The notes below the pieces were generated by a model. It ran no database searches. It saw nothing but the letters and a program-made list of their open reading frames with translations, and was not told the origin of the DNA. DNA of 64,000 nucleotides from Pseudoalteromonas luteoviolacea H33-S (GTDB lineage Bacteria > Pseudomonadota > Gammaproteobacteria > Enterobacterales > Alteromonadaceae). Location of the stretch: positions 1-64,000 of the forward strand of contig NZ_AUXY01000083.1 in the NCBI RefSeq assembly GCF_001625695.1. The letters are read 5' to 3'. Of this stretch, positions 8,968 to 17,554 are shown one piece after another (the stretch's first letter is position 1; the number at the start of each line of letters is the position of its first letter). A program made the position numbers and the translations under genes.

Positions 8968-9067
8968 TAGAGCGGCGCTTGAATACGTGTGTTCAACTGC
9001 TGCCGAAAGGTGAAGGTTGATACACAAACTCTGTCTCTTTCGGTAGTAAATAAACAAGGAGACAGCT
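8953..9067 (+). promoter_or_regulatory. Predicted trp-type translational attenuator of trpS
   Basis: Five competing pairings can be read by eye. A: CGCTC 8959-8963 with GAGCG 8970-8974. B: TTGAA 8979-8983 with TTCAA 8992-8996. Y: GTGTGTTCAAC 8987-8997 with GTTGATACAC 9016-9025. X: CTGCCGAAAG 9000-9009 with CTTTCGGTAG 9037-9046. Z: CTGTCTC 9031-9037 with GAGACAG 9059-9065. Z covers the AAGGAG ribosome binding site (9056-9061) of trpS. B excludes Y, Y excludes X, and X excludes Z. No U-run follows any stem, so control would be on translation rather than by an intrinsic terminator. A ribosome stalled on the Trp codons leaves B free, which predicts trpS ON; one at the stop codon covers B, which predicts trpS OFF. 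Confidence 0.6.
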
Positions 9068-10066
9068 ATGACACATACCATTCTTACTGGTGACAGACCA
9101 ACCGGACCATTGCATTTAGGCCACTTTGTGGGTTCCTTAAAGCATCGTGTATCTTTACAAGAGCAGCACAATCAAACCATATTAATCGCTGACATGCAGG
9201 GGTTGACTGACAATGGCCACAACCCTAAAAAAGTTGCAGACAACATTTTCAACGTCATGGCTGATTATTTGGCTGTGGGGATCTGCCCGACTAAAACGAC
9301 GATTTGTTTGCAATCGGCATTACCTGCATTGGCTGAACTGGCAATGTATTATGCCAACCTCGTCAGTGTTGCGCGATTAGAGCGTAACCCCACAGTTAAA
9401 GCAGAAATCGCCAGTAAAGACTTTGGCGCTTCCATTCCGGCGGGCTTCTTAAATTACCCTATAAGCCAAGCCGCTGACATCACTGCATTTGACGCGACAT
9501 TGGTGCCTGTAGGTGAGGATCAATTGCCTATGATTGAATTGACCAACGAAATTGTGCGCAAGCTTAACCATGTTGCTGGTAAGCAAGTTTTAATCGAGGC
9601 TAAGCCGTTATTGAGTGAGGTATCCCGATTACCTGGAGTTGATGGTAAATCCAAAATGTCGAAATCTCTTGGCAATGTGATCACCTTTGGTAGTACTGAT
9701 GATGACATAGTCAAAGCCGTGCGTGCTATGTATACAGATCCAAATCATATTCGTGTTGATGACCCAGGTCAGGTTGAAGGGAATGTTGTATTTACTTACT
9801 TGGACGCTTTTCATGACGATAAGAGCTATGTTGCATCACTCAAAGAGCATTATCGTCGAGGCGGCTTGGGAGACAGTAAACTCAAAGGTGTATTGGCAGA
9901 TTGTTTAGTGAATTTAATCACCCCAATTAGGGCTAGAAGAGCACAGTACATTGCGGATCCTGCGCAGCTGAGAGCTGTATTATTGGCTGGCACAGAGCAG
10001 GCAAATCAAAAGTCACAACAAGTACTCGGGAGAGTGAAGCAAGCGTTTGGTTTGAATATTCTTTGA
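9068..10066 (+). CDS. trpS: Tryptophanyl-tRNA synthetase
   Basis: The 332-residue class Ic synthetase charges tRNA-Trp. It carries the HIGH-type signature GPLHLGH (residues 13-19), the VPVGEDQ block and the KMSKS loop (SKMSKSLGN, about 195-203). Aligned by eye to Geobacillus TrpRS, the indolmycin-contacting His43 corresponds to Gln44 here (ADMQGLTDN). This places it in the DMQ-type TrpRS group rather than the DQH/DLH type of E. coli TrpS. The start has a strong AAGGAG site that can be masked by a leader hairpin. It converges on vioE, and its position beside the Trp-consuming violacein operon suggests a role in keeping protein synthesis going during pigment production. Whether a second trpS exists elsewhere cannot be seen in this window. 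Confidence 0.95.
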   Translation: MTHTILTGDRPTGPLHLGHFVGSLKHRVSLQEQHNQTILIADMQGLTDNGHNPKKVADNIFNVMADYLAVGICPTKTTICLQSALPALAELAMYYANLVSVARLERNPTVKAEIASKDFGASIPAGFLNYPISQAADITAFDATLVPVGEDQLPMIELTNEIVRKLNHVAGKQVLIEAKPLLSEVSRLPGVDGKSKMSKSLGNVITFGSTDDDIVKAVRAMYTDPNHIRVDDPGQVEGNVVFTYLDAFHDDKSYVASLKEHYRRGGLGDSKLKGVLADCLVNLITPIRARRAQYIADPAQLRAVLLAGTEQANQKSQQVLGRVKQAFGLNIL

Positions 10067-10081
10067 AGGATGATGATGTGA

Positions 10082-10106
10082 CCGACCACATGTTAAATGT
10101 GGTCGG
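10082..10106. terminator. Hairpin between convergent trpS and vioE
   Basis: A perfect 10-bp inverted repeat, CCGACCACAT / ATGTGGTCGG with a GTTAA loop, sits between the 3' ends of trpS and vioE. No T-run follows on either strand, so it is a strong stem but not a textbook intrinsic terminator. Confidence 0.55.
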
Positions 10107-10135
10107 CACGCCTCATTCCCAATGCACTTGGGTCA

Positions 10136-10738
10136 TTACTCAGGTTGTTTTAATGGCACGTGTTGGAAGATTTCTGGGTCAATTTCACGGGTGTTGAAAT
10201 TAGGGAAATCTCGAACGGAAGCCATTTTTTGAGGGTCACCTGTGACCATTCTCAAAAGCTGATTGGTATCTGCTTTGAAGTAATATGTGGCGGGGCCTTT
10301 GCCATTCGGGCGTTGGAAATGCCAAATATCAGCTTCAAATCCGAGAACCTCGCATGTTCCTTGGAACTGAGCATCACACAATTCCAATACATCTTGCATC
10401 AAAATGAGCTCGTGGCACGGGTCAACTTCGTCATTTAAGACTTGCTCTTTAAAGGAGCTCTGTTTATCCATGTGCTCACGGCTATACGCAACTTTCGATT
10501 TGAAAGACTCATTGGTTGCAGGGTACATGATTTCAGACATCCACAATCTATGACCTGTTTTTTCTTCAGACCATGGATTGAAAAGGCCGTCGATTCTGCA
10601 CACGTTGCGGGTATAGTCAAACCAGCAATAACCTGATGTAATGTGCTCTTCCGGCTGCATCGGCTGCCAATAAGAAATATAACTGGTGCTCCACTGCGCA
10701 GGTAGCTTTGGTCGCTGCTTTTGCTTTTGCAGGTCCAT
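10136..10738 (-). CDS. vioE: Violacein biosynthesis protein VioE
   Basis: VioE performs the 1,2-indole shift that turns the VioB product (the IPA imine dimer) into protodeoxyviolaceinic acid, using no cofactor. The 200-residue protein (Chromobacterium VioE is 191) contains recognisable family sequence such as STSYISYWQPMQPEEHITSGYCWFDY and RIDGLFNPWSEEKTGHRLWMSEI. I chose the ATG at 10738 because GGAGAG lies 7 bases upstream, inside the vioD stop region; an upstream in-frame ATG at 10753 overlaps vioD and lacks such a site. It is the last gene of vioABCDE, one base after the vioD stop codon, so translation is probably coupled. Confidence 0.96.
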   Translation of the reverse strand: MDLQKQKQRPKLPAQWSTSYISYWQPMQPEEHITSGYCWFDYTRNVCRIDGLFNPWSEEKTGHRLWMSEIMYPATNESFKSKVAYSREHMDKQSSFKEQVLNDEVDPCHELILMQDVLELCDAQFQGTCEVLGFEADIWHFQRPNGKGPATYYFKADTNQLLRMVTGDPQKMASVRDFPNFNTREIDPEIFQHVPLKQPE

Positions 10739-10739
10739 A

Positions 10740-11876
10740 TTACTTCTCTCCACGAGCCAGCGCTCTTTCTAGTGCTTGGCCAAGTGCTGCTGGCAACGGC
10801 GGTAATTCGCTGCGGCGCTCTGCAAAGCTCTGTGCAATTTCTGGGGGAGATAAATGCATTCTGTCTTCGACAGTTTCAAACCACAAGCGGCTAATAGTGG
10901 CGTGTTGGTCAAATAAACGCATGATAGGCATGACGTGCTGGTTAAAGTCAGTCAATGCTGCTTGTACATTGTCTGGGTTATCATACACGGCCTTTACTAA
11001 GATCTGTGCCCCAACTACAGCCATGGTGGTACCGTGACCGATTGAGAAGTGGCCTGATTGCAATGCGTCACCAAGCAGTGCGACATTACCATCAAACGCC
11101 TGTTCGTGGCTCAAAGTCATAAAATTACGCCACTTTAGGCCTTCTTGCGCCATTACAGGGTTACCGTCTAAGTCATCTTCAAAAACGGATGCGATGAATT
11201 TTTCTGCATCTTGCGCTGACATTTCATCTAGGCCTGACTTTTGATAGGTTTCTTCGCTACATTCCACCACGAATGTGCTCATAGTACTTGAGTACTTGTA
11301 AGAGTGCGCGACAAAAATGCCTTTAGAATGAGATTTAAAAATCAGGTTCATGGCATCAAAAGTTTTAGGTGTGCCATACCACATATAGCGGTTTTTACCG
11401 AACTCAATCTTTGGTTTCAGTGCATCACGGTAGTATGTGGTGGTGTGGTTGATACCATTTGAGACCACCACTAAATCATAGTCATTGCATAGCAGCTCAG
11501 CATCTTCAAGGGCTGGCTGTTCATAGTCAATGGTGATACCTAGGCTGACGCAAAGTTGTCTAAGCTCTCTGACCATAGACTTTCGCTCTGCACCACACAG
11601 GGTCACACCAGTACTTTTTAGCGCGCTTTGGTTGTGGTGAGTGAGTTTAAAGTCTTCTAAGTATTGCGCGTCAAGCGTTTCATGATTTGCTAAGTACGAC
11701 AGCGGGTTTGCAGGGTGGTGCGGTGCACGTCCTGGTAATACTACGCCCCAGCCAACAACGTTTGCATCTGGATGATTCTTTTCAATGATGCGAATATCCC
11801 AATCTGGTTGTAATTTTTTAGTTTCACTTGCGAACATCAGGCCAGATGGGCCTGCACCAACGACTAAAATCTTCAT
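10740..11876 (-). CDS. vioD: Protodeoxyviolaceinate monooxygenase VioD
   Basis: This 378-residue FAD-dependent hydroxylase adds the 5-hydroxyl to one indole of protodeoxyviolaceinate. It shows the Rossmann motif GAGPSG at the N-terminus, the VioD-specific GWGVVLPGR segment, and GDALQSGHFSIGHGTTMA in the second FAD-binding region. Length and sequence track Chromobacterium VioD (373) closely along the whole protein. Its start codon overlaps the vioC stop codon (TAATG), indicating translational coupling in the operon. Confidence 0.97.
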   Translation of the reverse strand: MKILVVGAGPSGLMFASETKKLQPDWDIRIIEKNHPDANVVGWGVVLPGRAPHHPANPLSYLANHETLDAQYLEDFKLTHHNQSALKSTGVTLCGAERKSMVRELRQLCVSLGITIDYEQPALEDAELLCNDYDLVVVSNGINHTTTYYRDALKPKIEFGKNRYMWYGTPKTFDAMNLIFKSHSKGIFVAHSYKYSSTMSTFVVECSEETYQKSGLDEMSAQDAEKFIASVFEDDLDGNPVMAQEGLKWRNFMTLSHEQAFDGNVALLGDALQSGHFSIGHGTTMAVVGAQILVKAVYDNPDNVQAALTDFNQHVMPIMRLFDQHATISRLWFETVEDRMHLSPPEIAQSFAERRSELPPLPAALGQALERALARGEK

Positions 11877-13165
11877 TAATTCATTCTCCCTATTTTATAC
11901 CAAACGTTTTGCTTTTCTTGCTTGTCTCTAAGTTCACTGTAACGCATTGAAGTGAAATATAATTTTTCTGCCATATCTGGCGGGTAATGGTCTGGAAACT
12001 TTTGGTTCATGTAACGGGCAAATCGTGCTCGCATGAAGAAGACTGGATCTGAGCAGCTAAGCACCTCATAGTTTGCCCGTGCCATATCTTGCATGGCATC
12101 GGCTTCTATTTTACGAAGCTCTGTGAATTCGCTCAGCACCTTGCCAAAGTCATCGCCATATTGCTCAAATAAAGTATCTAACACATATGCATCTTCAAGG
12201 GCCATATTCATACCTTGGCCCAAAAACGGCGCTGTGGCATGGGCTGAGTCACCAATCAGTAGCGCAGTGTTTTTATAGTGGAAGGTAGAAGAACGAACAT
12301 TAATTAAGTCGTTGCTTGGCTTCACCATAAATTGCTCGAACATATCTTGGCGAATATCTTCTGGCACCATCGGGTAGTACTGATCGAAAAATGCACGCAT
12401 TGCGGTGCTGTCATCACTATGTAAGCTTACTTGCCCTGTATAAGGCAAACACACAGCAAAACTAATACTGCCATCAGGTATAGTCGCTGCACGTCCTGCG
12501 AATTGACCGCCTGAGTCCATGCCAAAGAAGTAAAGTAGATCTTTGCGTAAGCCCACTTTTGAGGCATCAGGCACTACCAAAGTTTTGTAACCATGCTTAA
12601 AGAAAGATTGGTGGAACTCAAAGCGTCGACAGTTTGACTGCATAGCCTCTCGTACACATGAGCGCGCGCCATCTGCACCGATCAGTAAGTCGCCTTTATG
12701 AGTGACAAAGTTGTCATTACTGTCTTTGGTCATGACTGAGCTGTTGTCTAAGTTTACTTCAATACAACGCTGGTCATAGTGGTAATGAACACCTGCCAGC
12801 TCTGCGTATTTATTAAGTAAAACTTGAAATGCACTGCGACTTAATGACAGCGGTTTGAGCTTCTCAAGCGGTGGCAGTTCACGTGTCTTAGGCTCACCTT
12901 TGATAAAAAATGACATACCAGATACTTCAACGCCACATGCTTGTAATTCCTCAACTGGGATCCCCGCAGCGACAACAGCTTCAATACCTCTTACGGTCAT
13001 ACTCACCCCAATAGCGCGTGAGCTGACTTGGTCAATATAGTCGGCCTGACTTTGTAGGGGGTTTCCACGTTTTTCTATGATGTGTACATCGTATCCACGT
13101 TTTGCTAAGTAAATGGCTGTCAGGCCACCGGCTAGACCGCCGCCAATGACGATTATTTTCTTCAT
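11876..13165 (-). CDS. vioC: Violacein synthase monooxygenase VioC
   Basis: This 429-residue FAD monooxygenase oxidises the second indole to the oxindole, completing violacein (or deoxyviolacein). The N-terminal GGGLAGGLTAIYLAKRGY binds FAD. The middle carries ADGARSCVREAMQS, and the C-terminal half has GDSAHATAPFLGQGMNMALEDA. The length equals Chromobacterium VioC, and the C-terminal motif KQNVWYKIGRMN is also shared. It begins 2 bp after the vioB stop. Confidence 0.97.
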   Translation of the reverse strand: MKKIIVIGGGLAGGLTAIYLAKRGYDVHIIEKRGNPLQSQADYIDQVSSRAIGVSMTVRGIEAVVAAGIPVEELQACGVEVSGMSFFIKGEPKTRELPPLEKLKPLSLSRSAFQVLLNKYAELAGVHYHYDQRCIEVNLDNSSVMTKDSNDNFVTHKGDLLIGADGARSCVREAMQSNCRRFEFHQSFFKHGYKTLVVPDASKVGLRKDLLYFFGMDSGGQFAGRAATIPDGSISFAVCLPYTGQVSLHSDDSTAMRAFFDQYYPMVPEDIRQDMFEQFMVKPSNDLINVRSSTFHYKNTALLIGDSAHATAPFLGQGMNMALEDAYVLDTLFEQYGDDFGKVLSEFTELRKIEADAMQDMARANYEVLSCSDPVFFMRARFARYMNQKFPDHYPPDMAEKLYFTSMRYSELRDKQEKQNVWYKIGRMN

Positions 13166-13167
13166 GA

Positions 13168-16100
13168 TTAAGCTTCCCTTGAAAGTTTGCCAGTTGCGAT
13201 TTCATGCATCTGATTTTGAAAAAACTCTAATAACTCAATTTGTGTTGTTGGAGGTTTTGCACAGACCATAGCTCTGCCCATATCAGCAAGCTGTTTACAT
13301 TGCTCTGATATAGCCATACACCCTTGCTCTAGGTCTGGGAATACGTGTGTATTAATTGGTTCTGGTACGGGGGGGCCTGCGTTTCGACCCGGCGTACCCG
13401 ATGGTAAGGTCATTAATAATACGGATAGTGGTCTTAAAATACCGGTCATTAAGTCTATCGCGCCATTCATTAAACGAGAGCGGCGCATACTACCCAGTGG
13501 TTTTATTGCAAAGTGCTGCATCATGAGCTGAAACATCAGTTCGTGGCAGCCTTTATAAAACTGCATAAGCTCTACGGCAGCAGGATCTGTTACTAGGTTA
13601 CAACCCGTTCTTGGCTCAAACACCGGGTTTTTTAATACGGGGTAAGCTGGCTCGAATGGAATGTCGTTATTTGTTAAAGCTTTTGAGATGGCTCTTAGAC
13701 GATTAAAGTGACTGACTTCAAATTGTGGTGAGTCAGCAGCAACACCTTCGCCTTGCTCGGTGACAAAGTTAATGGCAAAAAGAGCCGTTTCTTTGTCGTA
13801 TACTTCAAATTGATAACCCGGATATTCGCGATTGATTATTTCGTTTAAGAACAAGTGATGCTCGCCACCGAGGTTGACCCGCTCTTTGCAAAATAAGTCG
13901 GGGATCTCTTCAATAGCGGTGGTAATATCCGCGTAAAAATCTGCGATAGATTTCCCAACAGTTGGAAAAAACGCGGGCCACTCAAAGCGGACAAACTTAG
14001 CGATGATATGCTCAGAGAAAGGTTCAAAAGAAAACTCAGTATCGAGACCAAACTTGTCTTTGGCTTCTTCCCCAAGTACGGGCTTACCTGGATAAAACGG
14101 CTCACCAAGGGCCATTAAAAGATTATTGACGACCAAATAATGGATCATCTCTTCATGGGCTATTTCGAGTAAAGCGCCACGCCATCCGCTATTGAGACGT
14201 CTATCTTCGCCACCGTTAACTAACTCAAGCTGTTGCTCGTTCCAGCGGCCCATCGATACAAAGTGTTCACCAATGGCATAGTTAGGTAACGAATAGGCGC
14301 TGTAGATATATTGCAACATAATCGACAGCTCAAGATCGACGGCATCTTTCAACGCGTTAATCAGCTGTGCTTTGGTTTTTATATTGCCATTGATTTGTGC
14401 CTTTTCTTGCTCGGCAGGTAAAATTTGTGGCATTGCTGATTGTTCGACATTGCATAAGTACTTTAGAAATAGTTGCGCGTGCACCTCAGGCATTTCCCGT
14501 GTGCTTGGCATGTAAAAGCTTTTATCTCTGTTTTTAGGGTCGCACATTTGCCACATTAAACGTGCATAGGTTTCACATTTACATTTATCCGCCATACTAA
14601 ATACGGCTTCGGTCATAAACGGGTAAAATAGTTCGTAGTACGCCATGACGTGCTGATAAAGGAAGTCGTAGTCAACTTGTTCCGTCGGTATATCCGCAAG
14701 TGCCCAAGCATCAGGGAGCACTCTCACTTGCACTGGACTGTAAAACTCACCTAAAAATAGCTCAGCGCCGCCTGCGGATAAACTCTCAACAATAATACTG
14801 CCATGGCCATCTTCGTTAGTATCAAGATAAGTAGAGCTGGTGACTGTGTCAGGTGCTAGCGAATGTGTTGCTAATTGAGATATTGACGCTGGTTTTCCGC
14901 GATAATAACTGCGCACATCTAACTCGATTGTACAGGACTCTTTGGTAACTGAGTTTGGGCTTTCCATGGCGATAATGTGTTGTTCAGCTTGGATGTACCA
15001 ATCGCTTTCATACCAAGTGTGACGTTCGGAACATAACTTCAACGATTGTTGCTCAAACTGGCTGTCAAACTCGGGAAGTGGGATGTCAATTACGCCTGAG
15101 TTAGTCGTGTTATTGAGATAAGTCTCTTTGGGTATGACGGCTACCACTTGACCATTATTTGACTTTAAATAAAGGTCGCCAAGATCTACCTTTTCACTGA
15201 GTTTTGGTGGCATGCCATTTTCAACTGGCATGGTTTCTTCATATCGCTGGTGGGGCAAACTAATAGCTGTATTTAGGCTCAACCAGTTATCTCTTATTGA
15301 TAAAGCGATTGGTGCATATTGTTCGCTGTTATCTGGCCTTAAGACTCTGCCAGTAGGGCAAGTGGCCATATCGTCGTCGTACCATAAACCAATGGTGCCG
15401 TGTAAGTCACAAAATACAGGCATATTAGGCGCTTTAGGTGGAGACAAGTTGCTTACGCAGTATTGAATAAGCAGGCCTTTTACCGCTGGGTCTCGCAGCT
15501 TATTTCTTAATTCAGTTAAAAATTCAGAGTCTAAACCAAGTTGGTTGAGTATAAAGTCTTTACTATCTTTATTAACCGTGAATTGAAACAGCCGAGCTTC
15601 GCTCATTTCCTCATACAGAAAGTGGTTAATTGGCTCTTCAATATATCCACGATTAAGCCAGCGAACACCATGGGTGCAGTCTATATCTGCAGATAAAATA
15701 TGGGCCGTATTGGCAGACGATTTAGGGTCAGTGATTGTAAGCTGACCTGCATAAATTAAGGCTGAATCTCGTCTAGTCGGATCGTTATCAACCCAACGTG
15801 CGCGATTAAATGAGGTTCTTAAATACTCGTTGTAATGCCCCCATAAAGACAGTTTATTACCCACAAGCTTGTCATCAGTGATGTATTCACCGGGACGTAA
15901 CTGCACTGACGTAACTAGGGTATTTTCCCAGCTAAAGTGATTATTCCCGCGCATGTTATATCCTGCACTGAGGTTAAATTCACCTTCTTCGTCAAGTTTA
16001 CCCTGAGCATTAAACTTGGGGCCAAGTGACTTTATATAGTCATGAAAGTCGCGTGGCGACTTAGACACATCAAAGGGTTTGCCATCCATGGTAGCCGTGT

Positions 16101-16203
16101 TATTCGATATATCTAACGTGTTGCTAATATTACGATTACCTGTTGGCACATTAACACGCGCAACCCCTTTAAAATGAACTCGGGGAAAGTCGAGAATACT
16201 CAT
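13168..16203 (-). CDS. vioB: Iminophenylpyruvate/IPA-imine dimer synthase VioB
   Basis: VioB is the heme protein that couples two indole-3-pyruvate imine molecules made by VioA. The 1011-residue protein is close to the family length (about 1000). A large N-terminal region of roughly 600 residues is followed by the ferritin-like dimer synthase domain at about 615-870, seen in LELSIMLQYIYSAYSLP and HEEMIHYLVVNNLLMALGEP. The start ATG at 16203 opens MSILDFPRVHFKG, typical of VioB-like proteins. It follows vioA by 52 bp. Confidence 0.97.
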   Translation of the reverse strand: MSILDFPRVHFKGVARVNVPTGNRNISNTLDISNNTATMDGKPFDVSKSPRDFHDYIKSLGPKFNAQGKLDEEGEFNLSAGYNMRGNNHFSWENTLVTSVQLRPGEYITDDKLVGNKLSLWGHYNEYLRTSFNRARWVDNDPTRRDSALIYAGQLTITDPKSSANTAHILSADIDCTHGVRWLNRGYIEEPINHFLYEEMSEARLFQFTVNKDSKDFILNQLGLDSEFLTELRNKLRDPAVKGLLIQYCVSNLSPPKAPNMPVFCDLHGTIGLWYDDDMATCPTGRVLRPDNSEQYAPIALSIRDNWLSLNTAISLPHQRYEETMPVENGMPPKLSEKVDLGDLYLKSNNGQVVAVIPKETYLNNTTNSGVIDIPLPEFDSQFEQQSLKLCSERHTWYESDWYIQAEQHIIAMESPNSVTKESCTIELDVRSYYRGKPASISQLATHSLAPDTVTSSTYLDTNEDGHGSIIVESLSAGGAELFLGEFYSPVQVRVLPDAWALADIPTEQVDYDFLYQHVMAYYELFYPFMTEAVFSMADKCKCETYARLMWQMCDPKNRDKSFYMPSTREMPEVHAQLFLKYLCNVEQSAMPQILPAEQEKAQINGNIKTKAQLINALKDAVDLELSIMLQYIYSAYSLPNYAIGEHFVSMGRWNEQQLELVNGGEDRRLNSGWRGALLEIAHEEMIHYLVVNNLLMALGEPFYPGKPVLGEEAKDKFGLDTEFSFEPFSEHIIAKFVRFEWPAFFPTVGKSIADFYADITTAIEEIPDLFCKERVNLGGEHHLFLNEIINREYPGYQFEVYDKETALFAINFVTEQGEGVAADSPQFEVSHFNRLRAISKALTNNDIPFEPAYPVLKNPVFEPRTGCNLVTDPAAVELMQFYKGCHELMFQLMMQHFAIKPLGSMRRSRLMNGAIDLMTGILRPLSVLLMTLPSGTPGRNAGPPVPEPINTHVFPDLEQGCMAISEQCKQLADMGRAMVCAKPPTTQIELLEFFQNQMHEIATGKLSREA

Positions 16204-16255
16204 TTATTTAAACTTCCTAGTTACTGGTCTTAATTATGTCTGTGTCTAATGACAG

Positions 16256-17554
16256 CTAAACGTGAGCAAGCTCACATTCTTTTTGTGCTTTTACTTGTCT
16301 TTGCTTCACTCTCTCAAGAAGCGTATTCGCCGCGCTGGTGCCGGCCATAATACCGCCTTCCATCCAACCGCAATGAGATGTGTAAGCATCTGATGCAGAG
16401 ATGATGTGAGACTTTTTATGTGAGAGTGTTTTAGGGTGGTTGGGGCAAGACTCTTGAGAAAATTCAACGCCATGCACCCAATGTTTATGAACATGGTTGC
16501 TCGGATCTGGAAGTTGGCTCATATGACACTTTAATGCCTCGGCCATTAATTCTTTTACTGTTTGTAAGTAATGTGCTTCACCTTTTAATGTGGCGTCACG
16601 CCAAAAGTTGGCATAATCACTGTCGGTATAAAAAAATACATACTTGTTATCTTTAAAATACAGCTTTCGGATAGGGTTATTGGCTATCACCACATGATCC
16701 GCTAAATCCATATCTTGCCACCAAGGCGTATCGTAAAATAAGAAGCCCTTGAACAGCGGGATAGAGCCATAGGTATAGTTGCTCCAATCTTGCGGGAAAC
16801 CACAATTAAGTTTTTTCATCGCTGTCGGTGGAAAAGTTAAAATCATCTCGCCTTCATTGATAATCACTTCTTGCTGCTTTTCATTTTTTAATTTGAGTAC
16901 AGGAGTTTCAGTATCAGCTTCGATACTTGTTAATTCATGGCCAAAGTGAAATTCGACACCATGCGCAAGTGCTTGCTCATAAAGCTTCTCTGGTAATGCC
17001 GAAAACCCTTCTTTAAGGTTAAACCATTCATACCCAGCGTTTTCAGAAAACCCCTGGATCTCAGGATGCTTTTCAATAATGTCGAAGGCAATATGCGGCG
17101 TAATATTAGGTAATGACAACGAATCATAACCGAGTGCATTGATCATCTCACGAGCTTGATTTCGGCCAACATAGATGGTTAAAAACTCTTCAAAGGAGTC
17201 ATGCGCATGCTCGTCACACAAAGGTTTCAAATTTTTCAGAATGCTCTTTAAACTTTTATGCAATGCTTGTGGGCGCTTTAGTTGTGTAAAAGGGAATTTT
17301 TCATAGGCCAAGTTCAAGGATTTTACTTGCTCTTTGACATTATGATGAAGACCCGAGGAAAAGCGTCCAGCGCCGAGGTCCACATAAAGATCATTGACTT
17401 TTATCGCATGTGCGCGTCCACCGACACGATTTTTGTGTTCATAAACCCGAATGGTTTTCTTTTTACACTCATTTGATTTTGCTAACGTTAGCGCGCAAAT
17501 GATGCCTGAAATGCCCGCCCCGATGATTGAGATTGTATTTTCTCTAACCGTCAT
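16256..17554 (-). CDS. vioA: L-tryptophan oxidase VioA
   Basis: VioA is the flavoenzyme that starts violacein synthesis by oxidising L-Trp to indole-3-pyruvate imine. The 432-residue protein has the FAD motif GAGISG near residue 12. By direct count it has Arg64 (GAGRFSS), Lys269 (PLFKGF) and Tyr309 (VFFYTD), the numbers reported for active-site residues of Chromobacterium VioA, so it should be active. The start at 17554 is preceded by AAGGAAAC about 10 bases upstream. It is the first gene of the leftward vio operon, and the promoter should lie in the long AT-rich region to its right. I saw no Trp-codon leader peptide upstream of it on its own strand. Confidence 0.97.
   Translation of the reverse strand: MTVRENTISIIGAGISGIICALTLAKSNECKKKTIRVYEHKNRVGGRAHAIKVNDLYVDLGAGRFSSGLHHNVKEQVKSLNLAYEKFPFTQLKRPQALHKSLKSILKNLKPLCDEHAHDSFEEFLTIYVGRNQAREMINALGYDSLSLPNITPHIAFDIIEKHPEIQGFSENAGYEWFNLKEGFSALPEKLYEQALAHGVEFHFGHELTSIEADTETPVLKLKNEKQQEVIINEGEMILTFPPTAMKKLNCGFPQDWSNYTYGSIPLFKGFLFYDTPWWQDMDLADHVVIANNPIRKLYFKDNKYVFFYTDSDYANFWRDATLKGEAHYLQTVKELMAEALKCHMSQLPDPSNHVHKHWVHGVEFSQESCPNHPKTLSHKKSHIISASDAYTSHCGWMEGGIMAGTSAANTLLERVKQRQVKAQKECELAHV

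Noticed and set aside
8947-9171. A minus-strand 74-codon frame over the trpS leader.
   Set aside because: It covers the leader hairpins and the trpS start in the antisense direction and matches nothing known; the leader explains the conserved-looking structure better.
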